A stretch of DNA of 64,000 nucleotides from positions 62,001 to 126,000 of the forward strand of contig AP018318.1 of the NCBI GenBank assembly GCA_003990705.1, given 5' to 3'. Source of the DNA: Nostoc sp. HK-01. Its GTDB lineage: Bacteria > Cyanobacteriota > Cyanobacteriia > Cyanobacteriales > Nostocaceae. The notes under the pieces were generated by a model. That model saw nothing but the letters and a program-made list of their open reading frames with translations, searched no databases and was not told the origin of the DNA. The position numbers and the translations under genes were made by a program. Of the stretch, positions 37,122 to 45,495 are shown one piece after another (the stretch's first letter is position 1; every line of letters starts with the position of its first letter).

Positions 37122-37556
37122 CTATTGTTCTAACTTGCATTCCAACGCCTTTTTCTGCATGGTTTTAAATATGTTGTAAAACCCGTTAGCACGGGAAGGT
37201 GTCAAGCTGACATTTAAACCTGTTTCTTGAATAAAATCTGGTGTTAATTGGACAATTTCTGTGGGATTCAGCCCATTTAAACCTTCGATTAACAGCGCGA
37301 CTAATCCTTTAGTTAACTGAGAATCAGATTCTCCTTGAAAGAAAACTTTCCCTTCATTTAAAGTTGCGGTGACATAAACCTGAGAAACACACCCAGGGAC
37401 TTTATTTTCTGGTAGCTTGTCAGCTTCTGAAAACTCTGGAAGCTTCTGTGCATACCAGATGAGTTGTTCATAGCGCCGCTTAGGATCGGAAGCACGTTGA
37501 AAGCGCTGGACGATTTTAGCGAGAGCAGGTGGCAAAGAATCTAAGCTGGAAGACAT
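37122..37556 (-). CDS. sufE: SufE-family sulfur acceptor protein
   Basis: A 144-residue Fe-S cluster assembly protein that takes sulfur from the cysteine desulfurase SufS and passes it on to the SufBCD scaffold. The active Cys56 is in KVPGCVSQVYV and the rest (FQGESDSQLTKGLVALLIEGLNGLNPTEI) is the standard SufE fold. It is not next to the suf operon, as usual in cyanobacteria. A 65-bp gap upstream leads to the tRNA-Met region. Confidence 0.92.
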   Translation of the reverse strand: MSSSLDSLPPALAKIVQRFQRASDPKRRYEQLIWYAQKLPEFSEADKLPENKVPGCVSQVYVTATLNEGKVFFQGESDSQLTKGLVALLIEGLNGLNPTEIVQLTPDFIQETGLNVSLTPSRANGFYNIFKTMQKKALECKLEQ

Positions 37557-37732
37557 AACAGAAGCTGCAAATAATTCGGTCTCACCTTGAGTGTAAATTA
37601 TCTAGAGGGCGATCGCGTTCACAATGAGCAAGTCTAGGATCAAACCTCGTCAATAGAAAATCTTATTAAAACTCATACTCCAAATGATTGAAGATATTCA
37701 TCGGAATAAGCGTAAGTTTAAAACCTTAAAAA

Positions 37733-37806
37733 TGGCTCAGGTCGGATTTGAACCAACGACCCCAGGCTTATGAGTCCCGTGCTCTAACCAACTGAGCTAC
37801 TGAGCC
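37733..37806 (-). tRNA. tRNA-Met (CAT anticodon, elongator type)
   Basis: On the minus strand a 74-nt cloverleaf can be read: 7-bp acceptor GGCTCAG/CTGAGCC, D-arm AGCTCAGTTGGTTAGAGCA, anticodon loop CTCATAA, T-arm GTTGGTTCAAATCCGAC, discriminator A. The CCA end is not encoded. The first pair is G-C, so it is not an initiator. The CAT anticodon could in principle be tRNA-Ile2 after lysidine modification; the sequence looks more like elongator Met. The base pair 31-39 is A-G, a mismatch beside the loop. Confidence 0.9.
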
Positions 37807-37915
37807 AAACGCTTTTGCATTAATTCTTAATATAGCATATACATTTGTTCATGACTAGTCTATTTTTCAAAAAATTTTCACACACAAACGCATCTAGCAT
37901 CTTACTAAACTAGGC

Positions 37916-37942
37916 AAAAGAGGGAGGAAAACTCCCTCTTTT
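37916..37942 (-). terminator. 11-bp hairpin terminator after the M23 peptidase gene
   Basis: AAAAGAGGGAG (37916-37926) and CTCCCTCTTTT (37932-37942) with loop GAAAA. It lies 37 bp after the stop codon on the minus strand and carries T-runs in both directions, so it may work bidirectionally and also insulate the tRNA gene. Confidence 0.8.
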
Positions 37943-37978
37943 AACAAGGCAATGACTGAGTTGGATACAGGTAAGGAC

Positions 37979-40219
37979 TTATATGCGGTTTTGTTGTGGT
38001 AAAAAGGCAATTGGGTTAACTGCGCCCTTACCTGATGGATGGATTTCAAAGTGGGAGTGAGGCCCAGTACTGAAACCAGTACTACCCATTAAAGCAATGG
38101 TTTCACCTTGACGCACTTGTTGACCTGGACGCACCAGAATCTTGCTGTTATGACCATAACGAGTCATACTGCCGTCAGGATGGCGAATATCCACGAGATT
38201 TCCATAACCACCTTTATTCCAGCCAGCTTTTTCAATCACGCCATCAGCCGATGCGTAAACGGGTGTACCAGTGGCGTTAGCAACGTCAATACCTTTGTGC
38301 ATTCTTCCCCAACGCCAACCATAACCAGAGGTAAATACACCTTTTGCTGGCCAAATATAAGCTACAGATGAGGAGGAAGGTGGAGGGATGGTCTCATCAA
38401 TAGGTTTGGGTAAGTATTGATCTACTGCTGCTAAGGGTGGTAGTTGTGGCGATACCTGAGTTCCCCGCATTCTTCTGGGAGAATCAGCAGCGTTGATCCC
38501 AATTGGTGGTACCGCTACTCTAGCCTGGTTAGGCAGAAACTCTGGATTAATTGCCTCGTTTGTAGCGCGAGTAGCACGAAATTCGGGCTTAATCGGTTGA
38601 GCGCTGTAGCTTGGTAAGATGGGTGTCGGAACAGGAATAGGTACAGCAAAATTCTTAGTTCCTGATACAGGCTTGGTAACAGCCAAGTTATTAGGAATGG
38701 CTACAGGAATTGGAATAGCAACGCTGTTTTTGTCAGTATCAGTTGTTGCTTGTGCAACTACATTGCCAGACTCTTGAGCGCGATATTTCTGCTGTAGTCT
38801 TTGAATTTCTGCCTGTAAGCTCTGTAGACGCTCGTTGTTTCTACCTCTGGCAACCTTTTGGGCAGTTTGACTTCCTGACTGTAGTTCGGCAAAGACTTTT
38901 GGTACTGGCGTGTCACCACCTACACCGTAAGTATTAGCGTTAGCAGTATTTGTCTGTGTTTGGTTGTTCGTTGTTGCTGTGGTGGTGGGCTTGACAGCAT
39001 TATTGTTGACAAAAACTGGTGAAACTGGTGCTAAGGATACATTAGGGCTGCTGCTGGCAGTGTTGATAGGTACCCCAGCTACTTTAGAATTATTGGTGAA
39101 CTGTACAACAGATGGATTAACTGCTACAGGTATTGAGATTGAGCCATTGCTGCGTCCGTTAGCCGATGGCAAAATCAGCTTTTGACTAATTTTCAGCTGG
39201 TTGGGATTGCTGATATTGTTGAGTTTTGCTAATTCTGCAACAGTTGTGTTGTATCGGCTGGCGATCGCTGCTAAGGTATCTCCAGGCTTAACTTCGTAAG
39301 CTGTATCAGTATTTGTTGGTGACACCATCTGTGGTGTGGCAGGTGCAGATGTTGTTGCCAGTGGTTGTATCTGCTCGCTAGGAGATTTTATCTGCTTAGT
39401 CTCTGGGAAGAACTTTGTTTTGTCTTCATCAACCAAAGCTGGCAACTGTTGTGCTACCTCTTTATTGATAATGGTAGGTGACAATTTCTCTGCTACAGTT
39501 GTCTCCTGAGCCAATGCAGTAGTTTTGGTTAAGTTTTTCGACTCCCCAGACCGCAACTCCGCCAGACTTGCTCTTAAACGGTTCGATTTTTCTTGTAAGT
39601 GATATAGAGCAAATTCTTGCTGCGCTTTTAATTTAGCATTAACTTCATCGCTGGCAATTGTAGTTTCGCTACCTGTTGTTGGTACTTGGTTGGCGGCTAC
39701 ATTGTTAGCATTCAGGATTTCCTTTGCCTTTTTATCCTTGGCTAATTGCGCCTGTTTGATGGCATTTGTGTCGGCTGCTGTTTGGGAAACATCCTCTGTT
39801 GGTGGAACTAACACAGACATTCCACTTGCCGCAACTTGCAATTTAGCTTCAAGCCCTGGCAATTGTGAAATTGCTGTTGGTTCCATAATGACAGCATTTT
39901 CTACCATAGTCGCGGCAGAAGCTAGTTTTGTCTCTAGCTTTGTGGGAACGAATTTCACCTCAGTGTCAGGCGCAGCAGGAAGATTTGAGGCTACTTTTTG
40001 GCTACCTACAGGTGCGGCTGCTTGGGCTTGATCGCTTTGTCGAGTCACTAAAAGACTAGTTGCTCCGACTGAGATAGCCAAGCCAATCATGGCGGCTTGT
40101 GTGCTAACCCGACGATTGATCTTGGGATTCACCACATTTAACTGTTCGTTCGGGACACCATCACTGCTGGGGGTATTTTTCAGCACAGCTTTTACTCTTT
40201 TTTTCAATGCTCGTTTCAA
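37979..40219 (-). CDS. LysM and M23 peptidase, cell-wall hydrolase/NlpD-like
   Basis: A 746-residue envelope protein. A basic cytoplasmic start and one transmembrane/signal segment (AAMIGLAISVGATSLLV, about 42-60) are followed by a long low-complexity region. A LysM domain (YEVKPGDTLAAIASRYNTTVAELAKLNN, about 308-352) binds peptidoglycan; a Pro/Val/Thr-rich spacer follows. The C-terminal M23 domain has HKGIDVANATGTPVYASADG, YGNLVDIRHPDG, YGHNSK and PHSHFEIH. The zinc ligands (H, D and H of HxH) are intact, so it should cleave peptidoglycan cross-links. A coiled-coil part (RLQSLQAEIQRLQQKY) lies in the spacer. Likely roles are septation or growth of the wall. Confidence 0.9.
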   Translation of the reverse strand: MKRALKKRVKAVLKNTPSSDGVPNEQLNVVNPKINRRVSTQAAMIGLAISVGATSLLVTRQSDQAQAAAPVGSQKVASNLPAAPDTEVKFVPTKLETKLASAATMVENAVIMEPTAISQLPGLEAKLQVAASGMSVLVPPTEDVSQTAADTNAIKQAQLAKDKKAKEILNANNVAANQVPTTGSETTIASDEVNAKLKAQQEFALYHLQEKSNRLRASLAELRSGESKNLTKTTALAQETTVAEKLSPTIINKEVAQQLPALVDEDKTKFFPETKQIKSPSEQIQPLATTSAPATPQMVSPTNTDTAYEVKPGDTLAAIASRYNTTVAELAKLNNISNPNQLKISQKLILPSANGRSNGSISIPVAVNPSVVQFTNNSKVAGVPINTASSSPNVSLAPVSPVFVNNNAVKPTTTATTNNQTQTNTANANTYGVGGDTPVPKVFAELQSGSQTAQKVARGRNNERLQSLQAEIQRLQQKYRAQESGNVVAQATTDTDKNSVAIPIPVAIPNNLAVTKPVSGTKNFAVPIPVPTPILPSYSAQPIKPEFRATRATNEAINPEFLPNQARVAVPPIGINAADSPRRMRGTQVSPQLPPLAAVDQYLPKPIDETIPPPSSSSVAYIWPAKGVFTSGYGWRWGRMHKGIDVANATGTPVYASADGVIEKAGWNKGGYGNLVDIRHPDGSMTRYGHNSKILVRPGQQVRQGETIALMGSTGFSTGPHSHFEIHPSGKGAVNPIAFLPQQNRI

Positions 40220-41009
40220 AGACGACCTCCTATGATCACTAGCGCTTAACTGACCTCGATTTTGCAGTCGGAATACTAGTCTATGATTTCGATCACATCT
40301 GATGATAGATCGGGATCACATTCACCAGAGACACTTACGCAAGATTAACCTGCTTCTCTGATTTAGACAAGTTTACACCTGTTAGCAAAACATAAAGTTG
40401 CTGTGCTTACTTGTCCGCTCCACTCCTCACACCTTAGAACTTCTGCTTTTTGCAGTTGTCAGCGCTTAGTTTACTTTACTCGCTGGGATGGGAAAAGTTG
40501 ATATTAGCCGAATCTGCTTTTCTTGTCAGCAATTGTAGTTGCTATAACTTTTAAAAAGTGATGCCTCCTGCTGTAAATATCTTCAAGGTTTTTCTTGCCA
40601 ATCCGTCTTCCCAACAGGAGACTTTACGTTGATTCTTCCCTAAAACACAACCGTACAAACTCTCCAGTACTTTTGTCCTCCTGAAATATACTTATTCAGA
40701 CAAGATAGTACAAAGGCCTTATCCGTATGGATTTTCAGCTTTTTGTTTCCTGCGGCTCGGTGAATGAAATTCATCAAAATCTATCATTCAAATTTGGTAG
40801 ATTCTCAAATTTAATATATAAATTTCTTATATTAAACCTATCTAGTGAACTAGATTTTTTCAGAATTATTACTTAAATTACAATAGCTCAAGTATAAAAA
40901 GTCAAATTGTTTTTGATGAGCATTGAATCATTTGCTGTCGCAAATCCAGGTTTCAATTAACTCCAAAAGTCTTGTAAGTATAAATGCTTATGAAATTTTT
41001 GATCAAAAA
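40220..41009. other. Long intergenic region upstream of the M23 peptidase gene
   Basis: About 790 bp without a gene. It contains the promoter of the peptidase gene and a Yfr1-like motif (separate entry). There are AT-rich stretches near 40790-40900 and no repeat that I could define. Confidence 0.5.
40380..40460 (+). ncRNA. Possible Yfr1-like small RNA
   Basis: The 11-nt motif ACTCCTCACAC (40422-40432) is exactly the ultra-conserved single-stranded core of the cyanobacterial sRNA Yfr1. A 5-bp hairpin (AGCAA/TTGCT) lies upstream near 40384-40402 and a weak CTGC-TTTTT-GCAG hairpin lies downstream near 40444-40456. Yfr1 normally ends in a strong terminator, which is not obvious here, so the boundaries are rough and the call is tentative. 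Confidence 0.35.
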
Positions 41010-41471
41010 CTACACTAAATAACCTAGTTGTCGCCGAGCTTCAAATAAGCCTATGGCAACACTAACCGAAAGATTTAGGCTACGCACCCCTGGTTGAAAC
41101 ATAGGAATATACAAGGTTGTATCACAAATTGATAACGCCTCTGGTGATAAGCCAGTAGTCTCGCTACCAAATAAAAGCCAATCATTAGGTTCAAACTGAA
41201 ATTGAGTGTAGTTAAAACTTCCTCTCACAGAGAAACCTAAACATCTACCCCCTCTCTGCTGATGTAAGGTTTTAAAGGCTTCGAGTGACTTATGCTCATG
41301 GAGTTTGACATAAGGCCAGTAATCTAATCCCGCCCTTTTGAGGTAGCGATCGCTAATTTCAAACCCTAAAGGCCCCACCAAATGTAGTTCTGTTCCTGTC
41401 GCAGCGCAAGTACGCGCTATATTGCCTGTATTAGGGGGAATTTGCGGATTTACTAAAACTACCTGGGGCAT
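41010..41471 (-). CDS. trmL: tRNA (cytidine/uridine-2'-O-)-methyltransferase TrmL
   Basis: A 153-residue SPOUT methyltransferase that methylates the wobble nucleotide of tRNA-Leu. Family motifs: LVNPQIPPNTGNIARTC at the start, LLFGSETTGLS in the middle and the knot-forming PMFQPGVRSLNLSVSVAIGLFEARRQ at the end. Length is normal. A single gene, not part of an evident operon. Confidence 0.93.
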   Translation of the reverse strand: MPQVVLVNPQIPPNTGNIARTCAATGTELHLVGPLGFEISDRYLKRAGLDYWPYVKLHEHKSLEAFKTLHQQRGGRCLGFSVRGSFNYTQFQFEPNDWLLFGSETTGLSPEALSICDTTLYIPMFQPGVRSLNLSVSVAIGLFEARRQLGYLV

Positions 41472-41943
41472 TGTCTGTAGAACTGAGATATTTTGTATAG
41501 AAAGTTACATTAACCGGAAAAAATCTATCTAAAGGTAGAGGTTATATATAGGTTTTCTTAATAACCATTTTTTAGTTTACATCGATTAGTTTTTTAAAAC
41601 AAAAAAATTGCCAAGATTCCCCAAAAATTTTCTGAAAATGTGTTGGATTAACCTGCGAAGAAAACTACTTTATGTTTTCCGAAGTGGAAATCCGTCTTGA
41701 GTTATTTGCTGGCTACTTGGAGAAAATCTACCTTATGTATGAAACCATAAATTATGGTTTTAGAGTAAGGGGAATTTCTAAGTTGGGTATTGGGTACTGG
41801 TCAATCAGCTAAAACATATCTAACTACATAACCATCTGTAAAAAAATAGTCATTAGTCATTCGTACCTTGTTCTTTGCAAAGACTAACGACTAATGACAG
41901 TCCTAATCACAAAATGTGTAACTTGAACAACCTCAATTTCCCA
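41472..41943. other. Intergenic region with heptamer hairpin
   Basis: About 470 bp without a gene. A perfect 8-bp palindrome AAACCATA-AAT-TATGGTTT is at 41742-41760, and a hairpin of TAGTCAT-like heptamers is at 41849-41898. Confidence 0.5.
41849..41898. repeat. Inverted TAGTCAT/ACTAATGAC heptamer repeats
   Basis: GTCATTAGTCATTCGT faces ACGACTAATGAC across a loop; the units are the same degenerate heptamer family as at 18284, 45411 and 58442. Confidence 0.65.
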
Positions 41944-43083
41944 TTAGGCCAGCAAGGATGAACACAATTTGTTTTCTAATTCCATTTCTCGTTCTTGTGT
42001 CGCCACAATCGCTTGGGTAATAACACGCTGAGAGTCAAAGCCTACGCTGTGTAGTTGTAACCACTGTTGAGCTTCGTTACCTTCACGCAGAATTTTATGC
42101 AATGGGGAAAGGAAACAACTAAAGCCTTGTTGTTTAGCGATCGCCCAAACTTCTTGATATAATTCCGCAATCCAATCTCTGGCTAAAATAGTTCTGCCAT
42201 CTTGCCAATGTTGCATCTGAGCATCAAGACTTGCACTAGCGGCTGCTATTTCATTGTTAGTGGTCAGAGCAATTAGTTCTTCTGGAGAGAAGCTACTGTT
42301 AGTTAAGGGATCTAAATCGGGATTATTGATTACCTGCAACAAACGCGCTTCTAACAATGCGGTAATTGCGAGTAAAGCAATCGGATCTGTGACTAAATCG
42401 CAAATTCGCAGTTCTAACCGATTGAGATCATAAGGACGGCGATCGCCATTGGGTCTTACCGATACCCATAAATGGCGGACATTTTGCATTGTTCCCGCCA
42501 CTAACTGCTCTTCTACCCACTGAATATGATGAGCGTGGCTAGTAAATAATGGTACGTAAGCAGGTGTTTGGGGAAAGACACCCCAACGTGTAGAGTGATA
42601 GCCAGTGGTTTTGCCATTAAAAAAGGGCGATGAAGCGCTGAGGGCAAGATACAGTGGTGCTTCTAAGCGAATGAGCCGACAAGCCCGCATTAATATTTCT
42701 GGGTCACTAATACCTACATTGATATGCACACTGGCTGTAACTACGTTTGTACCGTAAGTTTGCTCAATATAGTCATGATAAGGATTGGTTGGATCAGAAC
42801 GAAAAAAGCGATCGCCCCCACTCAAAGACAATGTACTTCCTGGTATTAAAGTGTAGTTACCCAAACGCTGGAGGTACTTTCTTAACTCGCGGCGCGGATA
42901 CAGCAAGGCACATAAGAGATTTTCGTAACTTGTGGATGGCTTCGTTATGTATTCTACGTTGCGGCTGTCTGGTTCCCGCATAAAGCCGTCCAAGTCGGCA
43001 ACAATCTTATCGGAGAGACCAACAATTTCACCTTGAGGTGTGCCAGTATACATCTCGATTTCAAAGCCTTTTGATAGCACCAC
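41944..43083 (-). CDS. gshA: Glutamate-cysteine ligase, cyanobacterial type
   Basis: A 379-residue enzyme that joins glutamate and cysteine with ATP, the first step of glutathione synthesis. The sequence opens MVLSKGFEIEMYTGTPQGEIVG and contains YITKPSTSYENLLCALLYPRRELR, PGSTLSLSGGDRF, HINVGISDPE and GYHSTRWGVFPQTPAY, which fit the cyanobacterial GshA family. The length is as expected. It is transcribed alone. The long gap upstream is its promoter side. Confidence 0.92.
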   Translation of the reverse strand: MVLSKGFEIEMYTGTPQGEIVGLSDKIVADLDGFMREPDSRNVEYITKPSTSYENLLCALLYPRRELRKYLQRLGNYTLIPGSTLSLSGGDRFFRSDPTNPYHDYIEQTYGTNVVTASVHINVGISDPEILMRACRLIRLEAPLYLALSASSPFFNGKTTGYHSTRWGVFPQTPAYVPLFTSHAHHIQWVEEQLVAGTMQNVRHLWVSVRPNGDRRPYDLNRLELRICDLVTDPIALLAITALLEARLLQVINNPDLDPLTNSSFSPEELIALTTNNEIAAASASLDAQMQHWQDGRTILARDWIAELYQEVWAIAKQQGFSCFLSPLHKILREGNEAQQWLQLHSVGFDSQRVITQAIVATQEREMELENKLCSSLLA

Positions 43084-44300
43084 TTAGTTCTCCTTGGCTC
43101 TCTCAGCCTATTAATTGTATCGAATTAGACGATTTTTTGTGTTGACGTTGCCGTTATTTAAACGTTAAGAATCTTTTAGCAGAACATTTATCACGACAAA
43201 CTATTTCTTTTATCCCTTAGTAATTACTTAAAATAAAAGTATCAATTTTATTTCTGTCTTTGTGTGGAGATTCACATACCAAATTCGGTTGAAAAAACCG
43301 TACTCAAGATTGCGTCTTTTTCCGTGAGTTGAGCCAACTAGCTGTGAAATGCAATAAATTTCGCTGACATCACTACTACCAATGACACATACTACTGGAT
43401 AACTGATACTCACAACCTCTATTTTTTAGAGGAAATTGCCAGTATCTGTTAAGGGCAAATTATTTAGGCGATCGCTTTTAGACGCAAAATTTAATACAAG
43501 TATTAATGAGGACAATTTCAATTAGACATAAAACTTATAGTACGGTGCTTTGTGATGCAGCGCCATACACATTAGTTTTTAGCTAGAAGATGATCACAAG
43601 TTTTTCAAGGCAGAATTATTGTAATACTGCTCTGAGAAGAATTAATTGGCGATCGCGTGACTCCTATTAGGCATAACAACAAACTTTTCACGCAGGCTTC
43701 TTCCTGAATTCAGAGATATCAGCTTTTCGTTTAATGCAAATTAAACTCAATAAATTACAAAAGATTTTTGATAAGTTTTTTATTTTACTATATTATTCCT
43801 TGGTTTTCTGTTTTTCAAAAACTTCTCTTTTTAATGTTTTTGTTATTTTAACGACAAACACATATTCCCTAATTGTTAAACATCGCATATCCAAAAATTT
43901 TTATATGTGCAATATCTAAAACTAAAAGGTAGATAAGCTACATCATCATAATAGTTTTTCTGTTAGTGGCTTCATTTCTCAAGCTTTCTATTATTTTTTT
44001 GACAACTACTAAAAAAATCCTTAAGCTAATAGATAGATGACCGAGTATTAACCCAATAACTTCGATTTTGTGAGGTAAATTCAAAATCGTTGTGAGAAAG
44101 TATCAGCATGAACAAATGAATTGAACTCAATCATTGACGATAAATAGTAACTTCAACCAATTTAGCTAGAAAAAAGCTAATACCTGATTTATTGGATTTC
44201 GCTACGCAGTTCTGAACATCATCCAATCAGGTATGAATGTTTGTAGTGATGATCATGCTTGTCTGTTAATCATGAAACTTTGGCTGAGGTGCAGTAAACT
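43084..44300. other. Long divergent intergenic region before the oxidase operon
   Basis: About 1.2 kb between gshA and the oxidase operon, no supported gene; two 61-codon frames (43228-43413 minus, 43734-43919 plus) look like noise. Visible structures: a small hairpin CCTCTA-TTTTT-TAGAGG at 43416-43432, CGATTTTG/CAAAATCG at 44063-44089 and an inverted repeat at 44180-44234. HIP1 sites occur at 43468 and 43650. The size suggests an elaborate promoter or an unseen small RNA; I found no exact NtcA box (GTA-N8-TAC) by eye. Confidence 0.5.
44180..44234. repeat. Inverted repeat upstream of the oxidase operon
   Basis: ATACCTGATT plus TGGAT on the left (with TAT inserted) matches ATCCAATCAGGTAT on the right, giving a 14-bp stem with a 3-nt bulge around a 23-nt loop, about 65 bp before the first start codon. 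Operator, leader structure or small mobile remnant. Confidence 0.55.
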
Positions 44301-44801
44301 ATGTTGGATTTTTTTACATCGTTGAACGACCATAATTTACCCTATCCAGATACGCTACACCCAATCGTTGTTCACTTTGTAATTGCGATGGTAGTGTTTG
44401 CATTTTTCTGTGATGTCTTAGGTTATTTTACTGGCAAAGCTCGCCTATTTGAGGTGGGTTGGTGGAATATGTTTGTCGCTACAATCGCCATTTTTGTAGC
44501 GATTATTTTTGGACAATTTGAAGCAGGTTTAGCCCAACCCTACGACGTAGCTAAATCAGTTTTAAATATCCATACACTGATTGGTTGGTCACTTTCTGGC
44601 ATCATCGCTGCAATTACAGCATGGCGCTATGTAATTCGTTCGCATAATCCCCAAAAATTACCCATTCATTATTTAGCAGCCGGATTTATCTTAGTGGCAA
44701 TTGTCGGTGTACAAGTATATTTCGGTGATCAATTGGTTTGGGTATATGGATTGCACACAGTACCAGTTGTTGAAGCAGTAAAGGATGGGATGCTGCCATG
44801 A
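44301..44801 (+). CDS. DUF2231 membrane protein, first gene of the oxidase operon
   Basis: A 166-residue integral membrane protein with four predicted helices. The start LPYPDTLHPIVVHFVIAMVVFAFFCDVLGY carries the conserved His pair of DUF2231 proteins, which could hold heme or a metal, though this is not shown. Its stop overlaps the next start (ATGA, 4 bp), so translation is coupled. Location at the head of a terminal oxidase operon suggests a role in electron delivery, assembly or oxygen protection. Confidence 0.85.
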   Translation: MLDFFTSLNDHNLPYPDTLHPIVVHFVIAMVVFAFFCDVLGYFTGKARLFEVGWWNMFVATIAIFVAIIFGQFEAGLAQPYDVAKSVLNIHTLIGWSLSGIIAAITAWRYVIRSHNPQKLPIHYLAAGFILVAIVGVQVYFGDQLVWVYGLHTVPVVEAVKDGMLP

Positions 44802-45403
44802 ATTCAGACCTAATTAATCAATTGAACGTAGAATTGGGCGCTAACGGACTGCCTTACACTCTGCCGATTCACCCAAATTTAGTACATCTCACCATTGGTT
44901 TATTCATCATTGGAATTACCTTTGATATCGTGGGTGTTCTATTTCCCTTCCAAAAATGGGTGTTCAAATTTTTGGCAATTACTGTTGAACGTGCCAACTT
45001 CTTTGATGTGGGTTGGTACAACATGTTTGGCTCAACCATCATTACCTTTTTTACTGTAGCCGCCGGCTTTTACGAAATGCTTTTAGCAACCCCACCAACA
45101 GAAATCAAAAGTGCTTGGGGCTTGCAAGCAATGCAAACTATGCTTTGGCACGGTATTGGTGGTGTCGTCTTACTAGCTCTATTTGTCGGGATGACCATGT
45201 GGAGAGGATGGCAGCGCTTTGTGTGGAGCAAAGATTCCGACACAGAAGTGCAGTGGGGCTATTTGTTAGCGGGAGTAGCAATTATGTTTTTGATGTTCCT
45301 CCACGGCACATTAGGAGCGCAACTAGCAGCCGAATTTGGTGTTCACAACACCGCAGACAGATTACTGAAATTAGGCGAAGACCTGAACACAATGCTCAAA
45401 TAA
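44798..45403 (+). CDS. DUF2231 membrane protein, second gene of the oxidase operon
   Basis: A 201-residue membrane protein related to the preceding one (LPIHPNLVHLTIGLFIIGITFDIVG carries the same His-x3-His-like pattern; MLWHGIGGVVLLALFVGMTMWRG and FLMFLHGTLGAQLA follow). Five hydrophobic segments. The pair probably arose by duplication. It overlaps the first gene by 4 bp and is separated from subunit II by the heptamer repeat tract. Confidence 0.85.
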   Translation: MNSDLINQLNVELGANGLPYTLPIHPNLVHLTIGLFIIGITFDIVGVLFPFQKWVFKFLAITVERANFFDVGWYNMFGSTIITFFTVAAGFYEMLLATPPTEIKSAWGLQAMQTMLWHGIGGVVLLALFVGMTMWRGWQRFVWSKDSDTEVQWGYLLAGVAIMFLMFLHGTLGAQLAAEFGVHNTADRLLKLGEDLNTMLK

Positions 45404-45410
45404 TTTTTGT

Positions 45411-45487
45411 CCTTTGTCCTTTGTCATTTGTCATTTGTTAATGACCAATGACCAATGACCAATGACTAATGACTCTTGACCAATGAC
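45411..45487. repeat. Eleven tandem heptamers inside the oxidase operon
   Basis: Consecutive 7-bp units: CCTTTGT x2, CATTTGT x2, TAATGAC, CAATGAC x3, TAATGAC, TCTTGAC, CAATGAC. The first half is the near reverse complement of the second (GTCATTTGTCAT against ATGACCAATGAC, 11 of 12), so the mRNA can fold into a hairpin between the DUF2231 pair and subunit II. Confidence 0.85.
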
Positions 45488-45495
45488 CAAAACCC

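Noticed and set aside
37733-37806. tRNA-Met 31-39 A-G mismatch as a sign of a tRNA pseudogene
   Set aside because: All other arms pair well and single mismatches beside the loop occur in functional tRNAs.
43228-43413. 61-codon minus-strand frame
   Set aside because: No supporting features; GC and codon pattern are unlike the nearby genes.
43734-43919. 61-codon frame in the long gap before the oxidase operon
   Set aside because: Phe/Ile-rich translation of AT-rich DNA, no ribosome site; it looks like noise.
43925-43945. Possible NtcA box GTAGATAAGCTAC
   Set aside because: The spacing between GTA and TAC is 7 rather than the required 8.
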